A DNA stretch of 64,000 nt from Phoenicibacter congonensis (GTDB taxonomy: Bacteria > Actinomycetota > Coriobacteriia > Coriobacteriales > Eggerthellaceae): the NCBI RefSeq assembly GCF_900169485.1, contig NZ_LT821227.1, positions 1,240,001 through 1,304,000 on the forward strand. Reading direction: 5' to 3'. The notes below the pieces were generated by a model. The model saw nothing but the letters and a program-made list of their open reading frames with translations, made no database searches and was not told the origin of the DNA. The position numbers and the translations under genes are program-made. This document shows, piece after piece, positions 19,041 through 28,674 of this stretch (positions are counted from its first letter, which is position 1; each line of letters starts with the position of its first letter).

Positions 19041-20348
19041 ATGGCTAAATACAAAGTAGTACACTACCTAAATCAGTTCTTCGCAGGCATTGGCGGAGAA
19101 GACAAAGCTGACTTCAAACCAGAAGTACAAGAAAAGGTAATCGGACCAGGAATGGCTCTTCAAGCTGGTCTTGGTGAAGACTTTGAAATTGTTGCAACAG
19201 TTATCTGCGGCGACAACTTCTTCGGCGAGAACCTTGACGAAGCAACAGACACAATTGTTGACATGGTTAAGCAATATGAACCAGACGTGTTCGTAGCTGG
19301 ACCTGCATTTAACGCTGGTCGTTATGGTGTTGCTTGCGGCACAATCTGCAAAGCTGTTGAAGAGCGTCTTGGTGTTCCAGTTCTTTCTGGTATGTACACA
19401 GAAAACCCTGGTGCTGACATGTTCAAACAGGACGTAATTCTCGTTGCTACTGGCGACAGCGCTGCAACAATGAGAAAAGCAGTTCCTAACTTTGTAACAC
19501 TCATCAAAAAGATGGCTACTGGCGAGGAAATCCTCGGACCAGACGAGGAAGGTTACCTCGAGCGTGGCATCCGTGTTAACTACTTCGCTGATGAGCGCGG
19601 TTCTGAGCGCGGAATTAAAATGCTCATCAAAAAGATGGCTGGTGAGCCATTCAAGACAGACCTTCCAATGCCTAAATTTGACCGCGTTGAGCCAGGCCCT
19701 GCAATCACCGACATGGCACATGCAACAATCGCTGTTGTAACATCAGGCGGCATTGTTCCTCTTGACAACCGTGACCACATTGAGTCATCAAACGCTACAA
19801 AGTTTGGTTGGTACACAATGGAAGGCATGGACTCCTTAAGCAAAGATGACTACATGACCATTCATGGTGGCTATGACCGTCAATTTGTTCTCGAGAATCC
19901 AAACCTTGTTGTTCCTCTTGACACACTTCGTCAAATGGAAAAAGATGGCCGCATTGGAAAACTCTATCCAATGTTTGCATCAACAACTGGCACTGGTACT
20001 GCTACAAACTCAGCTGCTAAGTTCGGCACTGACATTGGAGCGAAGCTCAAGGAAGACGGTGTAGACGGCGTAATTCTCACATCCACTTGAGGCACTTGCA
20101 CTCGTTGCGGTGCAACGATGGTAAAAGGAATTGAGGCTTACGGCATTCCTGTAGTTCACATTTGCACAGTTGTCCCAATTTCTAAGACAATCGGTGCTAA
20201 CAGAATCGTCCCTGCTATTGGTATCCCTTACCCATTAGGCGACCCAACCGAGGGCGAAGAAGAGTCAAGAAAGATTCGCGACGAACTCGTCGAGAAATGC
20301 CTTGAGGCTCTTGAAACACCTGTCACAGAACAGACAGTGTTTGAATAA
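19041..20348 (+). CDS. grdB: Glycine reductase component B gamma subunit, selenoprotein
   Basis: The frame runs 435 codons with one in-frame UGA at 20088-20090, codon 350. The flanking sequence, VILTST-U-GTCTRCGATMVKGI, is the GrdB active-site motif, and known GrdB proteins carry selenocysteine at this position. Reading UGA as stop would give a 349-residue fragment plus an orphan 76-residue frame, although both parts match one protein. The selenocysteine attacks the glycine-derived Schiff base to release ammonia. The best resemblance is to the glycine-specific GrdB rather than the sarcosine (GrdF) or betaine (GrdH) forms. The closing residues TEQTVFE are also typical. Confidence 0.96.
20088..20117 (+). 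promoter_or_regulatory. Selenocysteine UGA and SECIS-like hairpin of grdB
   Basis: After the UGA at 20088-20090, CGTTGC at 20103-20108 pairs perfectly with GCAACG at 20112-20117 around a GGT loop (20109-20111). The loop begins 18 bases after the UGA, within the range known for bacterial SECIS elements, and the GGU apical bases resemble the SelB-binding loop of enterobacterial fdhF. The selenium machinery genes are not in the window. Confidence 0.8.
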
Positions 20349-20367
20349 AAAACGGTAAGTGAGGCAA

Positions 20368-20411
20368 GGGGGCTTGTAATTATTTAGCTCGGTAGGCTAA
20401 ACGAAGCCCCC
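20368..20411 (+). other. Strong hairpin in the grdB-transporter gap
   Basis: GGGGGCTT at 20368-20375 pairs with AAGCCCCC at 20404-20411, and inside it TTTAGC at 20383-20388 pairs with GCTAAA at 20396-20401 around a TCGGTAG loop. No T-tract follows. It may protect the grdE-grdB mRNA from 3' decay or weaken read-through into the next gene. It begins 20 bases after the grdB stop. Confidence 0.6.
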
Positions 20412-20468
20412 TATCCTCAGCAGCAACGTCTGCTAAAGCAGATTCCAAAAAAACTTGAGGGGTTTATT

Positions 20469-21620
20469 ATGGAAAACAACAAAATGAAAATCGGAGCCGT
20501 TATTGGCTTCACAGGCGCCATGATCGCTTTCTACATTGGCGCAGGCTTTGCAACCTTCCAAGAGGTTCTTCAGTATGAGGCATCATACGGCAATGCAATG
20601 ATTGTCGTCGTTATTGCATTGGCAGTAATTTACCTTTACACCAACTTTTCATTTGCAACAGTTGGCTCAAGGGTAAACGTAGAACGTGGCGGCGATATTT
20701 ACCAGCACTACTGCGGCAAATATGTCGGCACATTCTTTGACTGGTTTTGCGCAATTTATTGCTACATTTGCTTCTTCGTAATGTGCGGCGGCGCAAACTC
20801 AACTTTGACACAGCTCTTCGGATTCTTCGGCATTAACTGCCCATATGGCGTTGGTGCTGTAATCATTACAGTAGCAGCAATTGCAACTGTAGTTTTCGGG
20901 CTCGACGGCATTGTTAACGCTCTTGGCAAACTTGGTCCAATCATCATCGTTCTCATTCTTTTCGTTGCAATTTGGACATTGGTAGCAAACATTGGCGGAT
21001 ACACACAAGGCATCCAAGACATGGAAAGATTAGTAGCTGATGGCACGGTAGCAAAAGTTGGCACAAATCCAATTTCAGCAGCCCTTTCATACAGCGGCTT
21101 TGTAATCATGTGGTTTGCAGCATTCATGGCTGAGCTCGGCGCAAAGAACAAGCTGAAGGAAGTTAACGCTGGTGTTGTTCTCTCAATTATCGGCATTGCT
21201 GCAGCAGCAATCCTTTGCTCACTCGCTTTGATTTGCACAGCTAGCTGGTCATGTGTACAACCTATTCCATCACTCGAGATGGCAATGGCAATCCACCCAA
21301 TCTTCGGCGTAATCTTCGCATGCATCGTTTTCTGCGGAATTTACACCACATCAGTACCTCTGCTTTGGACTGGCATTACACGCATCACTCCAGAAGGAAC
21401 AACAAAGTACAAGATTACCGTTGTAATCGGCGCTATCGTTGGATGCTTGATTGCATGCTTTGTCCCATACAAAGGTCTCGTAAACTTCATTTACGGTACA
21501 CTAGGATATGTAGGATTTGTTCTTGTAATCTTCATGATTATCTATGACATCCGCACAAAGATGGGCAAAAACCCAATTAAACCTGGCAACCTCCCATTTG
21601 TTGGCGCTAAAGACGAATAA
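20469..21620 (+). CDS. YkvI-like membrane transporter
   Basis: The 383-residue protein is almost wholly hydrophobic with about ten membrane segments. Its N-terminus, IGAVIGFTGAMIAFYIGAGF, followed by ATFQEVLQYEASYGNAMIVV, matches the YkvI family (COG3949), relatives of the APC superfamily with unproven substrates. Placement 120 bases after grdB, on the same strand and in the same region, suggests it imports glycine or a glycine source, or exports a product. That is inference from position only. An AGG-type site (CTTGAGGGG) precedes the start. Confidence 0.8.
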   Translation: MENNKMKIGAVIGFTGAMIAFYIGAGFATFQEVLQYEASYGNAMIVVVIALAVIYLYTNFSFATVGSRVNVERGGDIYQHYCGKYVGTFFDWFCAIYCYICFFVMCGGANSTLTQLFGFFGINCPYGVGAVIITVAAIATVVFGLDGIVNALGKLGPIIIVLILFVAIWTLVANIGGYTQGIQDMERLVADGTVAKVGTNPISAALSYSGFVIMWFAAFMAELGAKNKLKEVNAGVVLSIIGIAAAAILCSLALICTASWSCVQPIPSLEMAMAIHPIFGVIFACIVFCGIYTTSVPLLWTGITRITPEGTTKYKITVVIGAIVGCLIACFVPYKGLVNFIYGTLGYVGFVLVIFMIIYDIRTKMGKNPIKPGNLPFVGAKDE

Positions 21621-21703
21621 AGCAGAACAACCAACAAACGCAAATGGGATTTGCATAGCGTAGAGAAAAGTAATGGTTCTACCTTCTCTACCCCCCTCCA
21701 ACA

Positions 21704-21733
21704 GAAGCGGCGTCTCAATCCCGGCGCCGCTTC
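21704..21733 (+). terminator. Terminator after the YkvI-like gene
   Basis: GAAGCGGCG at 21704-21712 pairs perfectly with CGCCGCTTC at 21725-21733. The T-rich tail TTCCTATATTTG is weak. A smaller hairpin, TAGAGAA at 21661-21667 with TTCTCTA at 21684-21690, lies just upstream. Confidence 0.65.
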
Positions 21734-21768
21734 TTCCTATATTTGAAACAAAATTTATTTAACTTTTA

Positions 21769-21806
21769 AGATTGACCTAGCTAGACAAGCCCAGTCAATC
21801 TATAAT
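21769..21806 (+). promoter_or_regulatory. Promoter with inverted repeat before the NhaD-like gene
   Basis: A perfect -10 hexamer TATAAT at 21801-21806 overlaps the right arm of an eight-base inverted repeat, AGATTGAC at 21769-21776 and GTCAATCT at 21794-21801. No strong -35 is present at the right spacing. The repeat is placed to act as an operator. Confidence 0.5.
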
Positions 21807-21873
21807 TCTTATAGCCGTGTGAATGAGGGGTTCGCAGGGCGATAGGTTAATTTATTAGTTAGGAGAAATTTGT

Positions 21874-23265
21874 ATGGACGTCGGCTCTTTACTTCCGATT
21901 TGGAGCATCATACCTTTCGTTGGCATGCTGCTCTCAATCGCAATTTTCCCACTTGTTAAACCAGAGTGGTGGGAAGCTCATCAGCTGCATGTCGCCTTGG
22001 CCTGGGGCTTTTTGTTCCTGATTCCATTTACCTTTGCATATGGAATGAATGAAACGCTCTATCAGCTCGCGGAATCTATCATCGTTGACTACATTCCTTT
22101 TATCGTGCTGTTACTTGGCCTGTTCGTTGTTTCAGGTGGCATTCATGTGGCTGGATCTATTGCAGGCACAACAAAAAACAACGTTATTTTGCTTGCAATT
22201 GGCACATTTTTAGCAAGCTGGATTGGAACTACTGGAGCAGCAATGCTTCTCATTCGCCCAGTCATCCGTGCTAACAAATGGCGCAAAAACAAAAAACACA
22301 TCATTATCTTCTTCATTTTCTTAGTAGCGAACATCGGCGGATGCCTAACCCCTCTCGGTGACCCACCTCTGTTCCTTGGCTATTTAAGAGGAATTCCATT
22401 CTTCTGGACTCTTGAACACATTTGGCCACTTCTTCTCTTGAATTCAGTGCTTTTGCTTGCTCTTTTTGCCGCAATTGATTATCACTTCTTCAAGAAAGAA
22501 GATGCCGAAGCTAGAGCCGAACTTGAGCTTCAACAAAAGGCAGAAAACAAAGTGCCAATCAAGCTCGAAGGTCTTGTCAATATCGCATGGCTCGCGCTCA
22601 TTATCGTCGCTGTAATTCTGAATGGCTTGATTCCACAAATGCCACAATTCATAGATCCAGCTACAAATCAAGTCTATGGATTTACAATGTCATTTGGTGA
22701 GCATTCAGTTCACATTGGATTCCAATACTTTGTACAGATTATTCTTATTTTGATTGCTGCTTTCTGCTCGCTCAAAACAACAAAGAAGCCAGTTCGTGAA
22801 GCTAATGAGTTTGAATGGGGTCCAATCGCAGAAGTTGCAAAACTCTTCATTGGAATCTTCATCACAATGATTCCTGCTCTTGCGCTTCTCCGTGTAAACG
22901 GTGGCAGCCTAGGCATTGACAGTCCGCTCAAGTTCTTCTGGTGCACTGGTGCTCTTTCGGGCTTTTTGGACAACTCGCCAACATATGTCGTGTTCCTCAC
23001 AACAGCAGGTGCACTTGGCTCAGAAGGTATGCCAGCAATTGTAACCACTGTTGGCACTGTTGCAATTAGGAACTTGCTCGCAATTTCTGCTGGCGCAGTG
23101 TTCATGGGTGCTCTCACCTACATCGGCAATGCACCAAACTTCATGGTCAAATCGATGGCTGAAAAAGCACACATCAACATGCCATCTTTCTTTGGCTACA
23201 TGGCCTGGTCATTTGGCATACTAATACCTTTGTTCATAATCGACACGCTCATTTTCTTCCTATAG
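21874..23265 (+). CDS. NhaD/CitMHS-type ion transporter, probable Na+/H+ antiporter
   Basis: The 463-residue membrane protein has about 11-12 hydrophobic segments and belongs to the ion transporter (IT) superfamily. The motifs TTGAAMLLIRPVIRANKWRK, NIGGCLTPLGDPPLFLGYLR and LSGFLDNSPTYVVFLTTAGA are the conserved repeats of the group that includes NhaD-like sodium/proton antiporters. The acidic and asparagine residues in GDPP and DNSP fit ion binding. It has its own promoter and terminator. It could restore sodium or proton balance for the nearby transporters. Transport of an organic acid instead cannot be excluded. Confidence 0.8.
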   Translation: MDVGSLLPIWSIIPFVGMLLSIAIFPLVKPEWWEAHQLHVALAWGFLFLIPFTFAYGMNETLYQLAESIIVDYIPFIVLLLGLFVVSGGIHVAGSIAGTTKNNVILLAIGTFLASWIGTTGAAMLLIRPVIRANKWRKNKKHIIIFFIFLVANIGGCLTPLGDPPLFLGYLRGIPFFWTLEHIWPLLLLNSVLLLALFAAIDYHFFKKEDAEARAELELQQKAENKVPIKLEGLVNIAWLALIIVAVILNGLIPQMPQFIDPATNQVYGFTMSFGEHSVHIGFQYFVQIILILIAAFCSLKTTKKPVREANEFEWGPIAEVAKLFIGIFITMIPALALLRVNGGSLGIDSPLKFFWCTGALSGFLDNSPTYVVFLTTAGALGSEGMPAIVTTVGTVAIRNLLAISAGAVFMGALTYIGNAPNFMVKSMAEKAHINMPSFFGYMAWSFGILIPLFIIDTLIFFL

Positions 23266-23317
23266 AAAAAAGGTGAAAACAATCAAACTCGCATCCCTAT
23301 TGCGATTTGTTTTTGCA

Positions 23318-23355
23318 AACCCCTTGAGGCAAACGCTTCAAGGGGTTATTTTTTT
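23318..23355 (+). terminator. Rho-independent terminator after the NhaD-like gene
   Basis: AACCCCTTGA at 23318-23327 pairs perfectly with TCAAGGGGTT at 23338-23347, followed by ATTTTTTT. It lies about 50 bases after the stop codon. Confidence 0.92.
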
Positions 23356-23561
23356 GCATTTAAACATATCATCCATGTGATAACATCATTGATTCACTCT
23401 AGCACACAGGCTTTTTTTAAGCTGCGCCTTCAGGATGCCCAAATGCTTCGTGTTTTAAAAAATAAGATAAATAATTAATGAGACAAGGGTACAAGTCGAG
23501 CATTGATGTTTATATACAATGAAATGAATGGACAAAACAATTATTCAAGGAGCACCTCTAA

Positions 23562-24518
23562 ATGCATGCAAGCATTAAAGAATTGCACACAAATGATTCT
23601 TTTACCGATTTTTATTTACTAAAAAACTACATAAAACAAGCTAAGAAAAATGGAGATCCCTACTTCCGCGTGGAGCTAGCCGACAACTCAGGAACGTGCT
23701 CAGGCATTAGTTGGGAAAACCCTGACCAATTTTACGTCTCTCAAAAGTGTATAGGCTCAATTGTAAAAGTCAAAGGCGTTATGAATGACTACAACGGAGT
23801 CCCCCAAATGCGCATATTTAACATCAGACAAGCACGCGAAGATGATTTTAATCTCTTCGACACTTCTGACATAGTGACAACTGCGCCGATCGACACAAAC
23901 GAATATCAGCAAGCATTAGAAAAAATGATTGATGAAATTGCTGATGATGACTACAGATTGGTTTCACAAACCATTTATTCGGAAATCAAAGAAGAATTTC
24001 TAAACATTCCAGCAGGAAAAACCGTTCATCATTCATTTAGATGTGGTCTTTTAATGCACACAGTAAACATGATGAAACTGAGTTTAATGACTGCTGAACT
24101 TTACCACGAAATCATAGATAAAGACCTTCTTGTTGCAGCAACTTTTTTGCATGACATAGCAAAAATTCAGGAATTTACATTATCGGAGCTAGACCTTGTT
24201 AGCGACTATTCAGCCGAAGGGCAACTGCTTGGACATCTATACATGGGAGCTGCCAAAGTGAAGGAAGTCTGCGAGCGTCTTAATGTAGATGAACACAAGA
24301 AACTCATGCTAGAGCATCTCATATTAAGCCACCACGGCGAACCTGACAAAGGAGCTGTTGTTACTCCAAAGTGCGCTGAAGCCGAAGTCTTACATATCAT
24401 CGACTTGCTCGACTCGAGGTTAGAGATTTATGCAGAAGAATATGAAGGACTTGAGGTGGGACAATTCTCTCTTAAGAAAAACTGGGCTCTAGATCACAGA
24501 ATATACAGAAACAAATAG
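23562..24518 (+). CDS. yhaM: YhaM-type 3'-5' exoribonuclease (OB fold plus HD domain)
   Basis: The 318-residue protein has an N-terminal OB-fold nucleic-acid-binding domain (about 15-90; FTDFYLLKNYIKQAKKNGDP, YFRVELADNSGTCSGISWEN) and an HD domain (about 160-290) with HHSFRCGLLMHTVNMM, TFLHDIAKIQEF and LEHLILSHHGEPDKGA. This is the YhaM/CBF1 layout, a manganese-dependent 3'-5' exonuclease of RNA and single-stranded DNA. A GGAG site lies 10-12 bases before the ATG. It is convergent with the acyltransferase gene, with about 210 bases between them that hold no clear terminator. Confidence 0.88.
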   Translation: MHASIKELHTNDSFTDFYLLKNYIKQAKKNGDPYFRVELADNSGTCSGISWENPDQFYVSQKCIGSIVKVKGVMNDYNGVPQMRIFNIRQAREDDFNLFDTSDIVTTAPIDTNEYQQALEKMIDEIADDDYRLVSQTIYSEIKEEFLNIPAGKTVHHSFRCGLLMHTVNMMKLSLMTAELYHEIIDKDLLVAATFLHDIAKIQEFTLSELDLVSDYSAEGQLLGHLYMGAAKVKEVCERLNVDEHKKLMLEHLILSHHGEPDKGAVVTPKCAEAEVLHIIDLLDSRLEIYAEEYEGLEVGQFSLKKNWALDHRIYRNK

Positions 24519-24730
24519 CTCAAAATTTAAGAAAACTGATAATGTTAATCTGACTTCTGAAACATGCGAAATTGGTCACATCAAAATAACTAACAGGAAA
24601 CGCTTTCACTGAATAAATAATTTTGCAGACAAAAAAATCTGTCAAACAGTTAGCAAGCACCATAAATTGGGCAATGCACTGCTAAAAACTAAAAAGATGC
24701 ATTATGTCTCATTAATGGAAGTTGTTATTT

Positions 24731-26740
24731 CTAGGCGCCTGAAAGTTTTTCGTTTCGTTCTTCTATTTCATCGGCCGTAGGTTCTTCAGGAAGACCACCA
24801 TTTGCTGTAATTGAATCAACGATTAACTGGGTGTATTGCGGTGCCATATCATATTTCAAATGGGTTCCATCACCATCAAAAAGGTCTGACTTGTTTATGG
24901 AATAGGAATACCAATCGATGAGATAGGCGTTATCATAGCGATTGCAGCCTGAAGCAATTGATGCATTGCATGAGGAAACCCAATCTCGCGGTGACTTTGT
25001 GTTAACAAAAAATGCACGCTTATCCTTCCCCACCTTTTCCATAATATTGTCGAAATCACTATCGGACATTGGACCGTTTGTTCCAACCGCAAACACAACG
25101 ACATCTCCAACAAGTTTATAGCCGTCGTAATAATCATATAGCCCAGGGACTTCACTGACATATCTGCTCACAGCACTGTCAAGATGGCCGCCTGGGAAAG
25201 CCTCCATAAACGAATCGTTGGCCATAAGCGACACCGAGTCGCCAATCAAAAGAACAGAATATGGCTTGTATTCAGGAGTTTCAGCGGGAGGAGCTTGCGC
25301 GGTGGGAGTGGCATCTTGAGACTGCTCGGAGAGCTGTTTTAAAGTGTCGGCAGTCGACACTCCAGAGGTAGCAGGTACAAAGATAATTCCGCCCAGAGCA
25401 ACTAAAAAAACGAGCGCAGTAGCTACTGACGGGATTGCATGGTTTAAAAAAAATGATTTTATTCGCTGCATAGGTGAAGCGGCAAAAGCATGCCCTGAAG
25501 CATAAATTCCACCAACGCCGCCAGACGCATAGGCATAGGTGGAGTCAGCGCGCGTCCTAGCATGTTGCCTTGATCTTGCTCTGGCACGCGAGGAATCACA
25601 CGTCGTTGCCTCTGGATGCAAAATTGATTTCCAAATTCGCCCTATGGCACCCTTTCTGATGGGGTTTTCAACAAACCTATATGAAAGTTCAGAAACGATA
25701 AAAGTGACAGCTAGAAAGACAATGAGAAGCCACACAGGCGCATTGTCTGCAATACTTCGCGGAATTAACAAAAGCAATATTGGATAGTGCCAAAGGTAAA
25801 TGCCGTATGACCTGGTGCCAATCCAAGAACAAACTGGATTAGAGAAAATCGGAGTCAAAATAGAGCAAGGATGCACGATGTTGGCTATCAAAACCGCAGT
25901 GAGAATTGAGATAAGAATCATTCCACCACGATAAAGAAAAGGCGAAAAACCGTTTGTAAAAGTCAAAAGAAGAACAAGTCCACATAAAGAGACGATTCCT
26001 GCAACGTTAAGTTTTATTCTGTTTGTTTCGCTGAGTTGGACATCATGTTTAAATCCAAGCCCCTTGACAGGCCACACAAACGCCAGCAGAGCACCAATTA
26101 ACAAAGAAAAGCAACGAGTGTCAGTCCCATAATAAACGCGGCTAGGATCGCCTGCAGGGTCAAACAGGACAACCATCAAAACAGCAGATGTGCAAGCAAC
26201 TGCCCCCACAAGTCCCATAATAAACTTCTTGTCGAACTTTAACGTCAGCAACAACAGAAGCACTGGAGGCCAGATGAGATAAAACTGCTCCTCAATGGCA
26301 AGTGACCAAAATGTAGTCAGGGGAGAAGGCGCACCAAGCGCATCAAAATAGGAAATGTTTTGAAAGATTTGATGCCAATTGTTGAAGAACAATAGCGACG
26401 ACAAAATGTCAGGACGCATTTTTGTCAGTAGCTCGTGATTAAAAACAGTAAAAACGGCTGCGGAAGTAAAGATAACTAAAACAATCGCAGGGAAAAGGCG
26501 CTTTACTCTTCTTAGCCAAAAATGAGGGAGATCTATTGTCCCCTTGTTTGAAAATTCAACAAGAAGAAGAGATGTGATGAGGAATCCACTCAGGACAAAA
26601 AACACTGTAACACCAGAAAGTCCGCCAGAAACAAAGGGGACTTTCATGTGATATGCAAGAACAAAAAGGACGGCAAGTGCCCGCAAACCGTCTAGGGAGG
26701 ATACATATCCCTTTTTTCCAGCTGGGGCAGCTTTCCGCAT
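24731..26740 (-). CDS. OatA-like acyltransferase (acyltransferase 3 plus SGNH domain)
   Basis: The 669-residue protein has an acyltransferase 3 membrane domain (1-370, about ten segments, with SLDGLRALAVLFVLAYHM near the N-terminus and a WSLAIEEQFYLIWP motif), a linker with a further membrane segment near residue 440, and an extracellular SGNH esterase-like domain (about 495-650) with VLLIGDSVSLMAND, FAVGTNG and GDGTHLKYDM holding the Ser, Asn/Gly and Asp-His pieces. This layout is that of peptidoglycan O-acetyltransferases, which confer lysozyme resistance. It starts only 12 bases after adk, so it probably rides on the ribosomal operon transcript. Confidence 0.88.
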   Translation of the reverse strand: MRKAAPAGKKGYVSSLDGLRALAVLFVLAYHMKVPFVSGGLSGVTVFFVLSGFLITSLLLVEFSNKGTIDLPHFWLRRVKRLFPAIVLVIFTSAAVFTVFNHELLTKMRPDILSSLLFFNNWHQIFQNISYFDALGAPSPLTTFWSLAIEEQFYLIWPPVLLLLLTLKFDKKFIMGLVGAVACTSAVLMVVLFDPAGDPSRVYYGTDTRCFSLLIGALLAFVWPVKGLGFKHDVQLSETNRIKLNVAGIVSLCGLVLLLTFTNGFSPFLYRGGMILISILTAVLIANIVHPCSILTPIFSNPVCSWIGTRSYGIYLWHYPILLLLIPRSIADNAPVWLLIVFLAVTFIVSELSYRFVENPIRKGAIGRIWKSILHPEATTCDSSRARARSRQHARTRADSTYAYASGGVGGIYASGHAFAASPMQRIKSFFLNHAIPSVATALVFLVALGGIIFVPATSGVSTADTLKQLSEQSQDATPTAQAPPAETPEYKPYSVLLIGDSVSLMANDSFMEAFPGGHLDSAVSRYVSEVPGLYDYYDGYKLVGDVVVFAVGTNGPMSDSDFDNIMEKVGKDKRAFFVNTKSPRDWVSSCNASIASGCNRYDNAYLIDWYSYSINKSDLFDGDGTHLKYDMAPQYTQLIVDSITANGGLPEEPTADEIEERNEKLSGA

Positions 26741-26752
26741 TTTTATACTTTT

Positions 26753-27382
26753 CTACTTAAATAAATGTTCCTTGATGTCTTTATAGACAACTTCAGGGTC
26801 ACGGTCACCATCGACAGTGACCAACAAATCGCAACCTTTGTAATAGTCGATGAGAGGCGCAGTTGACGTCGCATAAACCTCGAGGCGATTTCTGACAGTC
26901 TTTTCGTTGTCATCATCGCGCTGATACATCTCACCACCGCAAACTGTACACTTCTCACCTTCAGCAACAGTTCCAATGTGTCCACATGCTTTACACATGC
27001 GACGTGAGGTCAAGCGTTTAACGATAACTTCTGGCTCTACATCAACAAGAAGAGCAGCGTCTAGCGGGCGCTCCAAATCTTTAAGCATTGCATCGAGAGC
27101 AACAGCTTGCATTGTGGTGCGCGGAAAGCCATCAAGGATGACGCCTTTCTCAGTGTCTGGTTGCTGAATTCTCTCGCGCATCAAATCAATGATGAGGTCA
27201 TCAGGAGCAAGTTCTCCAGCATCCATAAATGACTTAGCTTTTAGTCCAAGCTCAGTTTCGTTTTTTACAGCTGCTCTTAAAATGTCGCCTGTTGAAATGT
27301 GGCAAAGTCCAAAATCTGCAACGAGACGTTCAGCTTGAGTTCCCTTGCCAGCACCTGGTGCACCTAATAAAACAATGTTCAT
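26753..27382 (-). CDS. adk: Adenylate kinase
   Basis: The 209-residue enzyme begins MNIVLLGAPGAGKGTQAERL, the P-loop, and has LDGFPRTTMQA and the lid with four cysteines (CKACG...CTVCGG), which would bind zinc as in Gram-positive Adk. It equilibrates AMP, ATP and ADP. It lies 12 bases after secY, the classic secY-adk order, but map and infA do not follow. Confidence 0.97.
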   Translation of the reverse strand: MNIVLLGAPGAGKGTQAERLVADFGLCHISTGDILRAAVKNETELGLKAKSFMDAGELAPDDLIIDLMRERIQQPDTEKGVILDGFPRTTMQAVALDAMLKDLERPLDAALLVDVEPEVIVKRLTSRRMCKACGHIGTVAEGEKCTVCGGEMYQRDDDNEKTVRNRLEVYATSTAPLIDYYKGCDLLVTVDGDRDPEVVYKDIKEHLFK

Positions 27383-27393
27383 AATTAAATTCC

Positions 27394-28674
27394 TTACTTA
27401 AAGAATCCGTCGTAATTATGCATCTTCAATTGGCTCTCAACTTTACTCATTGTGTCAAGAGCTACACCAATCATAATCAAAATGGAAGTGCCACCAAATG
27501 ATTGAATGAGTTGGTTGCCTGTGAAATAGAAAAGAATCGTCGGAATTACAGCGATGGCAGCAATAAACAAACCTCCAGGTAAAGTAATTCTTTTCAAAAC
27601 GTTTCTAATATAGGTGACAGTTGCGCTTCCCGGACGAACACCAGGAATAAATCCACCTTGCTTTTTAATGGTGTCAGCAGTCTCTTCGGGATTAAACACC
27701 ATTGAAGTGTAGAAGTATGCAAAGAACACAATCATCAAAAGTGTCAAAATCCAGTTAATCCAACCCGTAGAACAAGCATTAGCCATTGCATGGAGCCAGC
27801 CAACATTAAAGATTGCGCTCAGCTGGGCAGGCAAATAAAGAATGCAGCTCGCAAAGATGATTGGAATAACGCCAGCTGCGTTTACTTTCAGAGGAAGATA
27901 GGTGTTTTGTCCACCCATCATTTTTCGTCCTTGAACGCGCTTTGCATAAGAAACAGGGATTCTTCTTTGAGCTCTCTCAACGTAAATGATTGCAGGGATG
28001 CAAGCAAGAACAATAAGGATTATGAGAATTGTCAGCGCAATTCCCATCCCAGTGTCTGATTGATTTGTTACAGACGAAAAGATTGCGCTAGGCACGCGAG
28101 AAACGATTGAAGTAAAGATGATCAACGACATTCCGTTGCCAACGCCGCGTTGTGTAATGAGTTCGCCCATCCACATGATAAAAGCTGTGCCTGCAACAAG
28201 TGTGAAGACAATTGTGAAGCACATTAGAGGATAAGGTACGCTGCTTGGGAAAACAACGCCATATTGTTTTGATTGGAACAAAAGAAGATAGCCAATAGCA
28301 TTGATGAGACCAAGTCCAAGTGTTAAATAACGAGTGACCTGTGTAATCTTTTTTCTGCCAGATTCCCCCTCTTTTGCCCAACGTCCAACAGCAGGAATGA
28401 CACCCTGCATCAACTGCATAATAATCGAAGCAGTGATGTAGGGCATAATTCCAAGAGAAAACACACTAAAGTTAGAAAGAGCGCCGCCGGTAAACAAGTC
28501 GAGCATCGACATCGCAACGCCAGAATCTTGATAGGCAGTTGCAAATTCACGGAATGGAATTCCAGGAACCGGAACATAGGCACCGAGGCGATAGAGAGCA
28601 AGAATTGCAAGAGTGAACAAAATCTTCTTGCGAAGCTCTGGGACCTTGAATGCGTCGACGATCGACTTTAGCAC
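27394..28674 (-). CDS. secY: Preprotein translocase subunit SecY
   Basis: The 426-residue protein has ten membrane segments and SecY marks such as [27 protein letters not shown] and the cytoplasmic [20 protein letters not shown] loop. It forms the protein-export channel. Translation starts at GTG (28672-28674) and overlaps the end of rplO by seven bases, which suggests coupling. Confidence 0.97.
   Translation of the reverse strand: MLKSIVDAFKVPELRKKILFTLAILALYRLGAYVPVPGIPFREFATAYQDSGVAMSMLDLFTGGALSNFSVFSLGIMPYITASIIMQLMQGVIPAVGRWAKEGESGRKKITQVTRYLTLGLGLINAIGYLLLFQSKQYGVVFPSSVPYPLMCFTIVFTLVAGTAFIMWMGELITQRGVGNGMSLIIFTSIVSRVPSAIFSSVTNQSDTGMGIALTILIILIVLACIPAIIYVERAQRRIPVSYAKRVQGRKMMGGQNTYLPLKVNAAGVIPIIFASCILYLPAQLSAIFNVGWLHAMANACSTGWINWILTLLMIVFFAYFYTSMVFNPEETADTIKKQGGFIPGVRPGSATVTYIRNVLKRITLPGGLFIAAIAVIPTILFYFTGNQLIQSFGGTSILIMIGVALDTMSKVESQLKMHNYDGFFK

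Noticed and set aside
20091-20348. A separate 76-residue gene after grdB
   Set aside because: It is the C-terminal part of GrdB in the same frame; the UGA between the two is the selenocysteine codon.
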